A stretch of 15,920 nt of DNA, taken from the NCBI GenBank assembly GCA_023423605.1, contig JAFAFF010000151.1, positions 1-15,920 of the forward strand, read 5' to 3'. Source of the DNA: Pseudomonadota bacterium (lineage in GTDB: Bacteria; Pseudomonadota; Gammaproteobacteria; Xanthomonadales; Xanthomonadaceae). A model generated the notes under the pieces. The model was not told the origin of the DNA and ran no database searches. It saw nothing but the letters and a program-made list of their open reading frames with translations. Position 1 is the first letter of the stretch. The number at the start of each line of letters is the position of its first letter. Positions 1-6,615 of this stretch are shown here, one piece after another. The translations under genes were made by a program, and so were the position numbers.

Positions 1-460
1 CGGTCAGCAGCGATTCCACCGAGACCGGGAACAGGCCCAAGGCGGCCTGCACCTGGCCCAGGCCTTCCTCGATGCGCTTGGCGATGGCGATTTCGCCTTC
101 GCGGGTCAGCAGCTCCACGGTACCCATTTCGCGCATGTACATGCGCACGGGATCGGTGGTGCGGCCACCTTCGGTATCCAGTGCGGTCAGCGCGGCAGCG
201 GCTTCTTCGGCAGCGGTGTCATCCACCTCGCGGTTGCCGGTGTTGCCGTCGTTGAGCAGCAGGGTTTCCGCATCAGGGGCAACCTCATGGACATCGATGC
301 CCATGCCGTTGATCATGCCGATGATGTCTTCGATCTGCTCCGGATCGACCATGTCGTCGGGCAGGTGATCGTTGACTTCGGCATAGGTCAGGTAGCCCTG
401 TTCCAGGCCCTTGCTGATCAGTTGCTTGATTTCGGATTGGGCAGGACGTTCGTTGGCCAT
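1..460 (-). CDS. rpoD: RNA polymerase primary sigma factor RpoD (sigma-70), N-terminal part
   Basis: This is the housekeeping sigma factor that directs RNA polymerase to most promoters. Only the first 153 codons are present; the gene runs off the left edge of the window. The N-terminus MANERPAQSEIKQLISKGLE is the Xanthomonadaceae form of sigma region 1.1. It continues through the acidic segment DHLPDDMVDPEQIEDIIGM (about residues 32-50). The DPVRMYMREMGTVELLTREG segment (about 105-124) marks the start of region 1.2. The ATG at 460 is chosen because it starts the conserved N-terminus; no strong Shine-Dalgarno lies in front of it. A strong extended -10 element lies about 45 bases upstream at 505-513. 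The next gene upstream on the same strand is dtd, 91 bases away. I see no disruption in the visible part. Confidence 0.97.
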   Translation of the reverse strand, partial: MANERPAQSEIKQLISKGLEQGYLTYAEVNDHLPDDMVDPEQIEDIIGMINGMGIDVHEVAPDAETLLLNDGNTGNREVDDTAAEEAAAALTALDTEGGRTTDPVRMYMREMGTVELLTREGEIAIAKRIEEGLGQVQAALGLFPVSVESLLT

Positions 461-504
461 GTAGTGCTCGCGCCACCGGCTGGAGTAGGAAAAGGGAACG
501 TAGC

Positions 505-513
505 ATTATACCA
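505..513 (-). promoter_or_regulatory. Extended -10 promoter element for rpoD
   Basis: Read on the minus strand this is TGGTATAAT: a perfect TATAAT -10 box (510-505) preceded by the TGn extension. The region about 17 bases further upstream (around 528-533) has no recognisable TTGACA, which fits an extended -10 promoter. Transcription would start near position 498 and give rpoD a leader of roughly 38 bases. The promoter lies just past the end of dtd, so rpoD can be expressed independently of it. Confidence 0.75.
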
Positions 514-520
514 GCCCCTC

Positions 521-537
521 GCCCGGCCTGCCCGGGC
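521..537 (-). terminator. Short GC hairpin after dtd, overlapping the upstream half of the rpoD promoter
   Basis: GCCCGG (521-526) pairs with CCGGGC (532-537) around a 5-base loop. It lies just downstream of the dtd stop codon and has no long T tract after it, so a terminator role is only possible. It covers the place where a -35 box of the rpoD promoter would be. Confidence 0.3.
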
Positions 538-551
538 GGTGGTCCCGGGGG

Positions 552-992
552 TCAGGGCCTGAGCAGGAAGGTCACGGGACCGTCGTTGACCAGGCTGACG
601 ACCATATGGGCACCAAATCGTCCCGTTTCCACCCCCGGCGCATGTTTTTCGCGGCAGATGGCGACAAAACGGTTGAAGTTCCGTTCAGCCTCGTCCGGCG
701 GCGCGGCCGTGCTGAAGCCGGGTCGCGTGCCCGAACGGGTATCGGCGGCCAGGGTGAACTGGCTGACCAGCAGCAGGCCGCCTGCGGTATCGCGCAGCGA
801 ACGGTTCATCTTCCCCGCCTCGTCGGCGAACACCCGGTAGCCCAGCAGCCGCTCGGCCATCCGCTGCAACTGCGCTTCGGTATCGCCCGGCTCCATGCCC
901 ACCAGCGCCATCAGTCCCGCGCCGATGGCACCCACCACCTCGTTTTCGACGTGCACGGACGCCTCGGTGACGCGCTGGATCAGGACGAGCAT
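552..992 (-). CDS. dtd: D-aminoacyl-tRNA deacylase
   Basis: Dtd hydrolyses D-amino acids (and glycine mischarged on tRNA-Ala) from tRNA, a proofreading step in the cytoplasm. The product is 146 residues, the usual length. The N-terminus [17 protein letters not shown] is typical. The two family active-site motifs are present: SQFTL at residues 77-81, and NDGPVT at 136-141 containing the Gly-cisPro pair used for chiral selection. The ATG at 992 has a good Shine-Dalgarno (GGAGGT, 1001-996) three bases upstream; an open frame extending to 1070 has no family similarity and is not used. The gene is divergent from the acyltransferase gene, with 61 bases between the two starts, and lies upstream of rpoD on the same strand. 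Confidence 0.96.
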   Translation of the reverse strand: MLVLIQRVTEASVHVENEVVGAIGAGLMALVGMEPGDTEAQLQRMAERLLGYRVFADEAGKMNRSLRDTAGGLLLVSQFTLAADTRSGTRPGFSTAAPPDEAERNFNRFVAICREKHAPGVETGRFGAHMVVSLVNDGPVTFLLRP

Positions 993-1053
993 CGGACCTC
1001 CGGGACAGGCAACAGCCAGCCACCTTAGCAGTGCAGCCGCTAGACTTGTACGG

Positions 1054-1974
1054 ATGAATCCGCACCACAAAGCCCGGCTCGTCTACCGTGCCGCCGCCCT
1101 GTTCAGCCGCTTGCCCTGGCCCGTGCTGCACGCGTTCGCCCGCGCGCTGGCGTGGGCCTGGATACACGGCAATGCCCGCGAAAGCCGCGTGACCCGGCGC
1201 AACCTGGAACTGGCCTATCCGGAACTGGATGCGGGCGAGCGTGCCCGCCTGCACCGCAGCGTACTGCGCTCCACCGCCCTGCAGGCCGTGGAGACGCTGC
1301 GTCTGTGGAGCCGTCCGGCTGCCGACAACCTGCGGCTGCACCTGCGCGAACGCCATGGCGAGGCGCTGTATGACGCCGCCCTGGCGTCCGGCAAGGGGGT
1401 GATCGTTGCCGCCCCGCACTTCGGCAACTGGGAGCTGCTCAACCAGTGGCTGGCCTCGCGCGGGCATATCGCCATCGTGTACAAGGCGCCGGAGGATCCC
1501 GCCAGCGATGCGTTCCTGCAGCTGGTGCGCGCCGGCGACACCGTGCAGCAGGTTCGCGCCGAAGGCCCGGCAGTGCGGCAACTGTTCAAGGTACTGAAGG
1601 AGGGCGGGGCCACCGGCATCCTGCCCGACCAGCAGCCCAAGGCCGGCGACGGCGTATTCGTGCCATTCTTCGGCATGCAGGCGCTGACCATGACCTTGGT
1701 CAACCGCTTGGCCGAGCGCACCGGCGCCACCGTGCTGTATGGCTGGTGCGAGCGGACCGGGCCCGGCATGCAGTTCGCGCTGCATATCGAACCGGCGGAT
1801 GCCGCCGTGGCCGATGCGGACGCCACACTGGCCGCCACCGCCCTAAATGCGGGTATCGAACGTATCGCCCGCCGCTATCCGGCCCAGTACCAATGGACCT
1901 ACAAACGTTTCTCCCTGCGCCCGCCCGGCAGCCATGAGGGCAACCCCTACGCCACCGACGAGCATCCGCACTGA
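1054..1974 (+). CDS. LpxL/HtrB-family lipid A biosynthesis (lysophospholipid) acyltransferase
   Basis: Members of this family (PF03279) transfer an acyl chain from acyl-ACP onto lipid A precursors or related lipids at the inner face of the cytoplasmic membrane. The product is 306 residues, the family length. An N-terminal hydrophobic anchor lies at about residues 12-34. The catalytic HX4(D/E) motif is HFGNWE, with H122 and E127. It is followed by typical segments such as [12 protein letters not shown], whose DQ is conserved, and the C-terminal [12 protein letters not shown]. The ATG at 1054 is chosen because the natural N-terminus begins here. There is no clear Shine-Dalgarno. A -10-like TAGACT at 1041-1046 would place the transcript start almost on the ATG, so a leaderless mRNA is possible. 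The substrate (LpxL-like, LpxM-like or ornithine lipid) cannot be fixed from the sequence. A SMAG hairpin begins at the base after the stop codon. Confidence 0.9.
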   Translation: MNPHHKARLVYRAAALFSRLPWPVLHAFARALAWAWIHGNARESRVTRRNLELAYPELDAGERARLHRSVLRSTALQAVETLRLWSRPAADNLRLHLRERHGEALYDAALASGKGVIVAAPHFGNWELLNQWLASRGHIAIVYKAPEDPASDAFLQLVRAGDTVQQVRAEGPAVRQLFKVLKEGGATGILPDQQPKAGDGVFVPFFGMQALTMTLVNRLAERTGATVLYGWCERTGPGMQFALHIEPADAAVADADATLAATALNAGIERIARRYPAQYQWTYKRFSLRPPGSHEGNPYATDEHPH

Positions 1975-1995
1975 CAGCCGGGCTCTGCCCGGCTG
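1975..1995 (+). repeat. SMAG-type palindrome, first unit, directly after the acyltransferase stop
   Basis: CAGCCGGGC (1975-1983) pairs perfectly with GCCCGGCTG (1987-1995) around the 3-base loop TCT. The 9-bp stem starts at the base after the TGA stop, so it could protect the 3' end of the mRNA or weakly terminate. It lacks an adjacent GTAG, but its core is the same as the complete SMAG element at 5461-5483. Confidence 0.75.
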
Positions 1996-2014
1996 AGGCC
2001 ACACCGAGCAGCTG

Positions 2015-2114
2015 GTAGAGCCGGGCTCTGCGCGGCTTGCAGACCATGCCGCGCAGCTGCCGGGCTCTGCCCGGCTGAGGCCATAACGAGCAGCGGGGCA
2101 GAGCCCCGCTCTAC
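2015..2114 (+). repeat. SMAG (GTAG) repeat cluster, inverted arrangement
   Basis: The block opens with GTAG (2015-2018) and closes with CTAC (2111-2114), its reverse complement. Inside are an imperfect hairpin (2019-2037), a 9-bp stem CTGCGCGGC (2028-2036) with GCCGCGCAG (2048-2056), a 7-bp stem GCCGGGC (2059-2065) with GCCCGGC (2069-2075), and an 8-bp stem AGCGGGGC (2092-2099) with GCCCCGCT (2103-2110). These short GTAG-tagged palindromes match the SMAG repeats known in S. maltophilia, a REP-like family linked to RAYT transposases. The segment 2060-2094 repeats 1978-2012 with 33 of 35 bases equal, at a period of 82. Confidence 0.8.
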
Positions 2115-2131
2115 ACCGCACCGACAAATGG

Positions 2132-2159
2132 TTGAATACGCCGCATCCAGCCCCATAGT
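2132..2159 (+). promoter_or_regulatory. Possible sigma-70 promoter of the ribA-like gene
   Basis: TTGAAT (2132-2137) and CATAGT (2154-2159) are separated by 16 bases; each matches the consensus at four of six positions. This is a locally AT-richer stretch after the SMAG block. Transcription would start near 2166, about 27 bases before the ATG at 2193. This is a pattern match only. Confidence 0.4.
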
Positions 2160-2192
2160 GGAACTCCATGATGTCCTCCCCCGGATCCGGCC

Positions 2193-3305
2193 ATGCCTGT
2201 TGATGCTTTCCTGTTCGGCGACCCCGCCGCGATCCGCTGCGAGCGCGCCGTGGCCGAACTGCGGTCGGGCCGTCCGGTGGTGATCAGCGATGACCGCGGC
2301 GAACGCCTGGCGGTGATCGCGCTGGACAGCGCCACCGCGCGCAGCTTCGATGCTTTCGCCGCGCTGGCTGCAGACCGCCACTACCTGTTCCTGACCGAAA
2401 CCCGTGTCCGCGTACTGGGTGTCGAGGCCGTCGGCGGCGCCCGTCTGCCATTGGCCGGAATCGCCTTCGATGCCCTGCCTTCGCTGGGCTACCTGCGCGA
2501 ATCTGGCCCTGTGCCACCTGGCTGGACACTCGGCGATGCACTGGATGCCGGTGCCGTTGAGCTGGCGCGGCTGGGCCTGCTGCTGCCGGCAATGGTGGGC
2601 CTGCCGCTTGCCGATGGCGATGCACGTTTCGATGGCGCAGCCCAGGTGGGCCTGTGCGACCTGGCGTGCGGCGCCGCCCATGCCGCGCACGATTACGAAC
2701 TGGTCGCCCGTTCGCCGGTTCCGCTGCGCGACATCGGCCTGACCACCTTCGCCGTGTTCCGCGGCGGCGTCGCGCAGCGCGACCAGGTGGCCATCATCGT
2801 CGGCCAGCCGGATCTCTCCGGCGTGGTCCCGGTGCGCGTGCATTCCTCGTGTCTCACCGGCGATCTGTTCGGCTCGCTCAAGTGCGATTGCGGCGACCAG
2901 CTGCGCCGCGGCCTGCACAAATTGAAAGAACTCGGCGGCGGCATCCTGCTGTACCTGGACCAGGAGGGCCGCGGCACTGGTATCGCGGCGAAGATGCGCG
3001 CCTATGGCTACCAGCACGATGGCCTGGACACCATCGACGCGGATGCGCAGCTTGGCTTCGGTGCCGATGAACGCCGTTATGGCAGTGCGGTTTCGATGCT
3101 GCATGCGCTGGGTGTCTCGCGCATCACGCTGCTGAGCAACAACCCCACCAAGGCCCAGCGCCTGCGCAATGCCGGGATCGATGTGCTCGACTGCGTCCCG
3201 GTCACCGGCGATATCACCGCCGAAAACGAGCACTACCTGCGCACCAAGGCCGAGCGCGCCGGCCACCTTCTGGATGTCGACGCCCTGATCCAGGCCGCGC
3301 AGTAA
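2193..3305 (+). CDS. ribA: GTP cyclohydrolase II (RibA) with a degenerate RibB-like N-terminal domain
   Basis: GTP cyclohydrolase II opens GTP to the first riboflavin precursor, releasing formate and pyrophosphate. The 370-residue protein has the layout of RibBA. Its C-terminal half (about 180-365) is an intact RibA domain. The zinc cysteines are C220, C231 and C233 (SSCLTGDLFGSLKCDCG). The residues equivalent to catalytic Tyr105, Asp126 and Arg128 of E. coli are Y271, D292 and R294, and NEHYLRTKAERAGHLL ends the domain. The N-terminal half aligns with RibB at AVAELRSGRPVVISDD (about 19-34). However, the acidic DDxxRENEGD catalytic loop is replaced by DDRGERLAV, and the GGHTEA motif with its essential histidine becomes DAGAVE (118-123). 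DHBP synthase activity is therefore probably lost. The gene stands alone, outside a rib operon, so it may be a second RibA copy. The ATG at 2193 has only a weak upstream GGAT. Confidence 0.9.
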   Translation: MPVDAFLFGDPAAIRCERAVAELRSGRPVVISDDRGERLAVIALDSATARSFDAFAALAADRHYLFLTETRVRVLGVEAVGGARLPLAGIAFDALPSLGYLRESGPVPPGWTLGDALDAGAVELARLGLLLPAMVGLPLADGDARFDGAAQVGLCDLACGAAHAAHDYELVARSPVPLRDIGLTTFAVFRGGVAQRDQVAIIVGQPDLSGVVPVRVHSSCLTGDLFGSLKCDCGDQLRRGLHKLKELGGGILLYLDQEGRGTGIAAKMRAYGYQHDGLDTIDADAQLGFGADERRYGSAVSMLHALGVSRITLLSNNPTKAQRLRNAGIDVLDCVPVTGDITAENEHYLRTKAERAGHLLDVDALIQAAQ

Positions 3306-3315
3306 GGCCCGCTTG

Positions 3316-3336
3316 CCGCATCGGTGATCGATGCGG
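3316..3336 (+). terminator. Hairpin after ribA
   Basis: CCGCATCG (3316-3323) pairs perfectly with CGATGCGG (3329-3336) around the loop GTGAT, 10 bases after the ribA stop codon. No T tract follows, so it may act as a weak or Rho-linked end, or only stabilise the message; the PH-domain genes follow on the same strand. Confidence 0.4.
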
Positions 3337-3383
3337 TGCGGCGGCGTCGCGCTCCTGTTAACGTTCGCGGCACTGTCCGTGCC

Positions 3384-3388
3384 AGGAG
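3384..3388 (+). promoter_or_regulatory. Shine-Dalgarno that decides the GTG start of the first PH-domain gene
   Basis: AGGAG lies five bases before the GTG at 3394. The same frame is open back to an ATG at 3331, but that start overlaps the hairpin after ribA and has no ribosome binding site, so the GTG is preferred. Confidence 0.75.
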
Positions 3389-3393
3389 CCTGC

Positions 3394-3894
3394 GTGACGC
3401 CATCTTCGAATCCCGTCCATGCTCACGGTGACTGGCAACCCTTGCCAGCGCGGGCCGCGCGTCTTGCCGCCCTGGAAGGCGCGGTGGGCGGCCTGTTCCT
3501 GCCCGGCGCAGTGCTGGCCGGCGCGTACTGGCTGCTGGGCTGGCCCGCGCCGTTGCAGGTGGGCCTGCTCTGGTTGCTCGCAGGTGCAGCGGTCGGCGCG
3601 GCTTTCGCCCACCGCCGCCTGCGCCGCACGCGCTGGCGGCTGGATGCGCAGGGCCTTGGCCTGCGCCGCGACCTGCTGTGGCAGCTGGAAACGCGCGTTC
3701 CGGTATCGCGCGTGCAGCACCTGGACCTGCGCCGCGGTCCGCTGGAACGGCGTGCACGGCTGGCAACGCTGGTGGTGCATACCGCCGGCACGCGCCTGAG
3801 CGCGGTCGTGGTCAGCGGGCTTGATGAAGCCGATGCCGAATACCTGCGCGATACGCTCGCCCACCAGCTGGACCAGGACGCGGACGCGCTGTGA
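3394..3894 (+). CDS. Membrane protein with one bacterial PH domain (YdbS/DUF304 type)
   Basis: The product has 166 residues. Two hydrophobic helices lie at about 28-48 and 52-72. A bacterial PH (bPH2, DUF304) domain follows on the cytoplasmic side. The family signature PVSRVQHLDLRRGPLERRAR runs from about 103 to 122, followed by LATLVVHTAGT. The function is poorly known; in Bacillus subtilis the neighbouring YdbS/YdbT pair has been linked to resistance to certain antibiotics and to membrane stress, but the Stenotrophomonas role is unknown. The start is a GTG with a clear Shine-Dalgarno. Its TGA overlaps the GTG of the next gene in the sequence GTGA, so the two are translationally coupled and their products probably act together. 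Confidence 0.88.
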   Translation: MTPSSNPVHAHGDWQPLPARAARLAALEGAVGGLFLPGAVLAGAYWLLGWPAPLQVGLLWLLAGAAVGAAFAHRRLRRTRWRLDAQGLGLRRDLLWQLETRVPVSRVQHLDLRRGPLERRARLATLVVHTAGTRLSAVVVSGLDEADAEYLRDTLAHQLDQDADAL

Positions 3895-5447
3895 GCAGTC
3901 TGCCTCCTCCCCTTCCGGTTGCCGGTGGAGGCAACCAGCGCCTGCATCCGTGGTCCTGGTTGTTCGTGCTGCTGATGCAGCTTCGCCAGTACCTGCTGCC
4001 GCTGGTGGCGCTGCTGGTGTTCGGGCAGCGTGGCGACCGCGATCCCCTGTGGGCGCAGTTGCTGCCGCTCGGCGTGGTGGTCGCGCTGGTGCTGGTCTCG
4101 GTGCTGCAGTACCTGAGCTACCGCTACGCGATCGGCCGCGACGCGATCACCGTGCGCAGCGGCCTGCTGTCGCGCAACCGGCGCGAGATTCCCTTCGCAC
4201 GCATCCACAACGTGGTGGTCGAACAGAATCCACTGCATCGGTTGTTCGGGGTGGCCGAACTGCGTCTGGAATCAGCTGGCGGCAACCGGCCCGAGGCGGA
4301 AATGCGCGTGCTGCGCCTGGACCAGGCGCTGGCGCTGGAACGCCTGGTGCGCCAGCGTGGACACGCACCGGACCGGATGCCTGCTGCTCACGCAGCGGGC
4401 GATGCGGCGGTGGGTGCGGCCGGCGACGGAAGCGATGACAGCCATGTGCTGCTGCGCATGTCCTCCTGGGACGTGGTCAAGCTGGGGCTGCTGTCCAACC
4501 GCGGCTGGGTGCTGGTAGCCGCAGCGGTGGGCGCGCTGGCCCAGGTGCTGCCACGCCGCATGATGGACGAGGCCATCGAACGCAGTGGACGCGAGGCCTT
4601 CGGTTACGCCAGCGCGCTGCAGCCCGGCGTCGCCGGCATCCTGCTGCTGCTCGCCGTGGTCCTGCTGCTGGGCTGGCTGGCCTTGCGCGTACTGTCCGTG
4701 GGGCTGGCCGTGCTGCGTTACCACGGCTTCACCCTGCTGCAGCAGGAGCGCCGCCTCACCGTCAGCACCGGCCTGCTGAGCCGCGTACGCAGCAGCGTGG
4801 CGTTGCGCCGCATCCAGGCATGGACTCTGCGCGAATCGCTGCTGCAGCGCTGGGCCGACAGCCGACAGCTGCGCATCGACAGTGCTGCCAGCCAGGGGAA
4901 CGACGAGCAGCAGCGGCGCGCCCTGCGCGAACTGGCGCCGCTGGCAACACCGGCGCATTGCGATGGATTGATCCGCCACCTGCTGCCTGGAGTGCAATGG
5001 CCGCCACCGACATGGCAACCGGTGCCGTTACGGGGCAGTTGGCGGCTGTGCGCCACCAGCCTGTGGTTGACACCCTTGCTTGCTGCCGGGCTGACGTGGC
5101 GCTGGGGCCTTGCCGGCCTGTGGATACTGGCCTGGCTGCCCGTGGCGCTGTGGACCGCACGCCTGCAGATGGCCCGCATCGGTTGGCACCTGGACGACCG
5201 CTATGTGGCGGTACGCGGCGGCTGGTGGTCGCGCTGGTGGCGCTGGGCGGAACTGGAAAAGCTGCAGGCGCTGCGCCTGTCGCGCTCGCCACTGGACCGC
5301 ATGCTGGGCACCAGCAGCCTGTGGCTGGATACCGCCGGCGCGCGCGGCGATGTCGCGCTTTGCCTGCGTTATCTGCCGCAGGCGCAGGCGGATGAGTTGC
5401 TGGAGCGGCTCGGCACATCGCTCGCACGGCGACGGCTGCGCTGGTGA
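3891..5447 (+). CDS. Large membrane protein with three bacterial PH domains (YdbT/DUF304 type)
   Basis: The product has 518 residues, close to YdbT proteins. Helices are visible at about 21-44, 55-75, 200-222, 248-275 and 389-425 (the last probably two helices). They alternate with three bPH2 units. The first is at about 78-150 (RYAIGRDAITVRSGLLSRNR and IPFARIHNVVVEQNPLHRLF). The second is at about 276-340 (RYHGFTLLQQERRLTVSTGL and ALRRIQAWTLRESLLQRW). The third is at about 430-512 (LEKLQALRLSRSPLDRMLGT). The GTG start overlaps the stop of the smaller partner by four bases. The function is not established; the pair probably forms a membrane complex. A SMAG repeat pair begins 13 bases after the stop and separates this gene from the convergent glycan gene. 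Confidence 0.88.
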   Translation: MSSLPPPLPVAGGGNQRLHPWSWLFVLLMQLRQYLLPLVALLVFGQRGDRDPLWAQLLPLGVVVALVLVSVLQYLSYRYAIGRDAITVRSGLLSRNRREIPFARIHNVVVEQNPLHRLFGVAELRLESAGGNRPEAEMRVLRLDQALALERLVRQRGHAPDRMPAAHAAGDAAVGAAGDGSDDSHVLLRMSSWDVVKLGLLSNRGWVLVAAAVGALAQVLPRRMMDEAIERSGREAFGYASALQPGVAGILLLLAVVLLLGWLALRVLSVGLAVLRYHGFTLLQQERRLTVSTGLLSRVRSSVALRRIQAWTLRESLLQRWADSRQLRIDSAASQGNDEQQRRALRELAPLATPAHCDGLIRHLLPGVQWPPPTWQPVPLRGSWRLCATSLWLTPLLAAGLTWRWGLAGLWILAWLPVALWTARLQMARIGWHLDDRYVAVRGGWWSRWWRWAELEKLQALRLSRSPLDRMLGTSSLWLDTAGARGDVALCLRYLPQAQADELLERLGTSLARRRLRW

Positions 5448-5460
5448 CGCAGCGCTCCAC

Positions 5461-5520
5461 GTAGAGCCGGGCTCTGCCCGGCTGGTGCACACCGCGCAGC
5501 GGGGCAGAGCCCCGCTCTAC
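5461..5520 (+). repeat. Complete inverted pair of SMAG repeats between convergent genes
   Basis: The 60-base block starts with GTAG (5461-5464) and ends with CTAC (5517-5520). The first hairpin is AGCCGGGC (5465-5472) with GCCCGGCT (5476-5483), loop TCT. The second is AGCGGGGC (5498-5505) with GCCCCGCT (5509-5516), loop AGA. It lies between the ends of two convergent genes, where such palindromes commonly stabilise 3' ends or terminate in both directions. It is the same element type as at 2015-2114. Confidence 0.85.
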
Positions 5521-5548
5521 GAGAGCTGGTGCACATCGCGCGGCGGGG
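5482..5548 (+). repeat. Direct repeat next to the SMAG pair
   Basis: The 23 bases at 5482-5504 recur at 5526-5548 with two mismatches, 44 bases apart. The second copy extends beyond the CTAC end of the SMAG pair. This suggests that a longer repeat unit, of which the SMAG hairpins are part, was duplicated locally and then decayed. Confidence 0.6.
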
Positions 5549-5558
5549 CTGGCCGGCG

Positions 5559-6614
5559 CTAGCGCTGCGAGCGGCCCCAGTAACCGAGATCGCGACGGAT
5601 CTGCAGGTTGCGCAGCCAGCTCCCCGCCGGCTTGCGCTTCAGGCGGCCCATCTCGCCGGACAGGAAATCCTCGGTCGCGGCGATGACACGCTCACTGGAC
5701 CGGCCATCGCGGAACGGGTGGATGGAATCAGCATAGCGTTCAATCTCCCTGCACAGACCCGCATCCGGATGCAGTGCGCGCGCCAGCATCGCCGGCAGCC
5801 GGGCGGCATCATCGAAGTCGATCATGTGCGGCTGCGGCACGCGGTTGCGGAACGTCACCACCGGCTTGTGCTGGACGATGAATTCCGAAACGATCGAGGA
5901 CGTATCCGATACCAGCACATCGGCCGCGCGTTGTGCGGCCATCACCTGCTCCGGCTCGATGAAACGTGCATTGCTGCCGGCCAGCGCCCGGTAGCGATCA
6001 AACAATGCCGGCGGGCATTTGGGATGCAGGGTAAGCAGCCAGTAATGCGCACCGGCGGCGATATCGGCGGCAATCTGTTCGTACAGGTGGGGGGCCGCGC
6101 TCAGCCGCTCGGTGAACGTGGAACCGAACAGCACCACCGGGCGTGTTCCCGCCGCAGCACGCAGCGCCGCGCTTTCACCGTCATCATCGCGGAACACTGG
6201 ATCCAGTTTCGGCCAACCGGTCTCGGCCACGGCGAAGTGGCCCTGCCGGTCGGCCAATGCGCGGAACGGCGCGGTGGTGGCGGGCCCCTGGGTGCAGTAC
6301 AGATCAAACATGCCGCGTACACGGAAGTGGCCGCGTTCGTTGTCGCGCTTCTGCACGTTGAAGCCATGGAACAGCTGTACCTTGGCACCGGACAGGAAGG
6401 TCGGCACCCAGTTGGCCGCGCTGAACACCGCGCGTGGACGCATCGCCAGGGCGTCGCGCAGGCCCACGTTGCGCACCCCCGGCAGCGCGCTGCCAGCGGC
6501 CCCGCCCTCGAACCATGCCGCCACCTGCTGGCCGGACGCGTGCAAGGCCTCGGCCAACGGGGCGAGAATAGGCAGCGCATAGCGCTCCGTCGCAAACAAC
6601 AGGTACCCGGCCAT
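5559..6614 (-). CDS. CDP-glycerol glycerophosphotransferase-like protein (TagB/TagF family)
   Basis: The family transfers glycerol phosphate, ribitol phosphate or related groups from CDP-activated donors onto surface glycans. The product is 351 residues. The two family histidine regions are present: LFHGFNVQK with H83 (the HGxxxK-type motif) and LTLHPK with H197. They are followed by the donor-binding segment VLVSDTSSIVSEF (233-245). There is no signal peptide or membrane helix, so it probably acts at the cytoplasmic face. Two ATGs in tandem (6617 and 6614) are possible starts; GGAGG at 6624-6620 is five bases from the ATG at 6614 and only two from the one at 6617, so 6614 is preferred. The gene diverges from the WaaE-like gene with one base between the starts. 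The donor and acceptor are unknown; a role in lipopolysaccharide core or capsule modification is inferred from context. Confidence 0.8.
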   Translation of the reverse strand: MAGYLLFATERYALPILAPLAEALHASGQQVAAWFEGGAAGSALPGVRNVGLRDALAMRPRAVFSAANWVPTFLSGAKVQLFHGFNVQKRDNERGHFRVRGMFDLYCTQGPATTAPFRALADRQGHFAVAETGWPKLDPVFRDDDGESAALRAAAGTRPVVLFGSTFTERLSAAPHLYEQIAADIAAGAHYWLLTLHPKCPPALFDRYRALAGSNARFIEPEQVMAAQRAADVLVSDTSSIVSEFIVQHKPVVTFRNRVPQPHMIDFDDAARLPAMLARALHPDAGLCREIERYADSIHPFRDGRSSERVIAATEDFLSGEMGRLKRKPAGSWLRNLQIRRDLGYWGRSQR

Positions 6615-6615
6615 C

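Noticed and set aside
685..1785. 366-codon open frame on the minus strand opposite the acyltransferase
   Set aside because: It covers both dtd in another frame and the acyltransferase antisense; no family similarity is visible.
1975..2114. A CRISPR-like array
   Set aside because: The repeats are palindromes of unequal spacing with GTAG/CTAC ends, not uniform repeats with unique spacers, and no cas gene is present.
1947..3266. 439-codon open frame on the minus strand across ribA
   Set aside because: The plus-strand RibA is certain from its zinc and catalytic motifs; the minus frame has repeats of Q, A and R with no recognisable domain and runs into the SMAG repeats.
5445..5456. 12-base string TGACGCAGCGCT at the stop codon of the three-PH-domain gene, seen again at 8566-8577 at the stop of the second glycosyltransferase
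   Set aside because: Both copies contain the TGA stop, but the similarity does not extend further; too short to call a repeat family.
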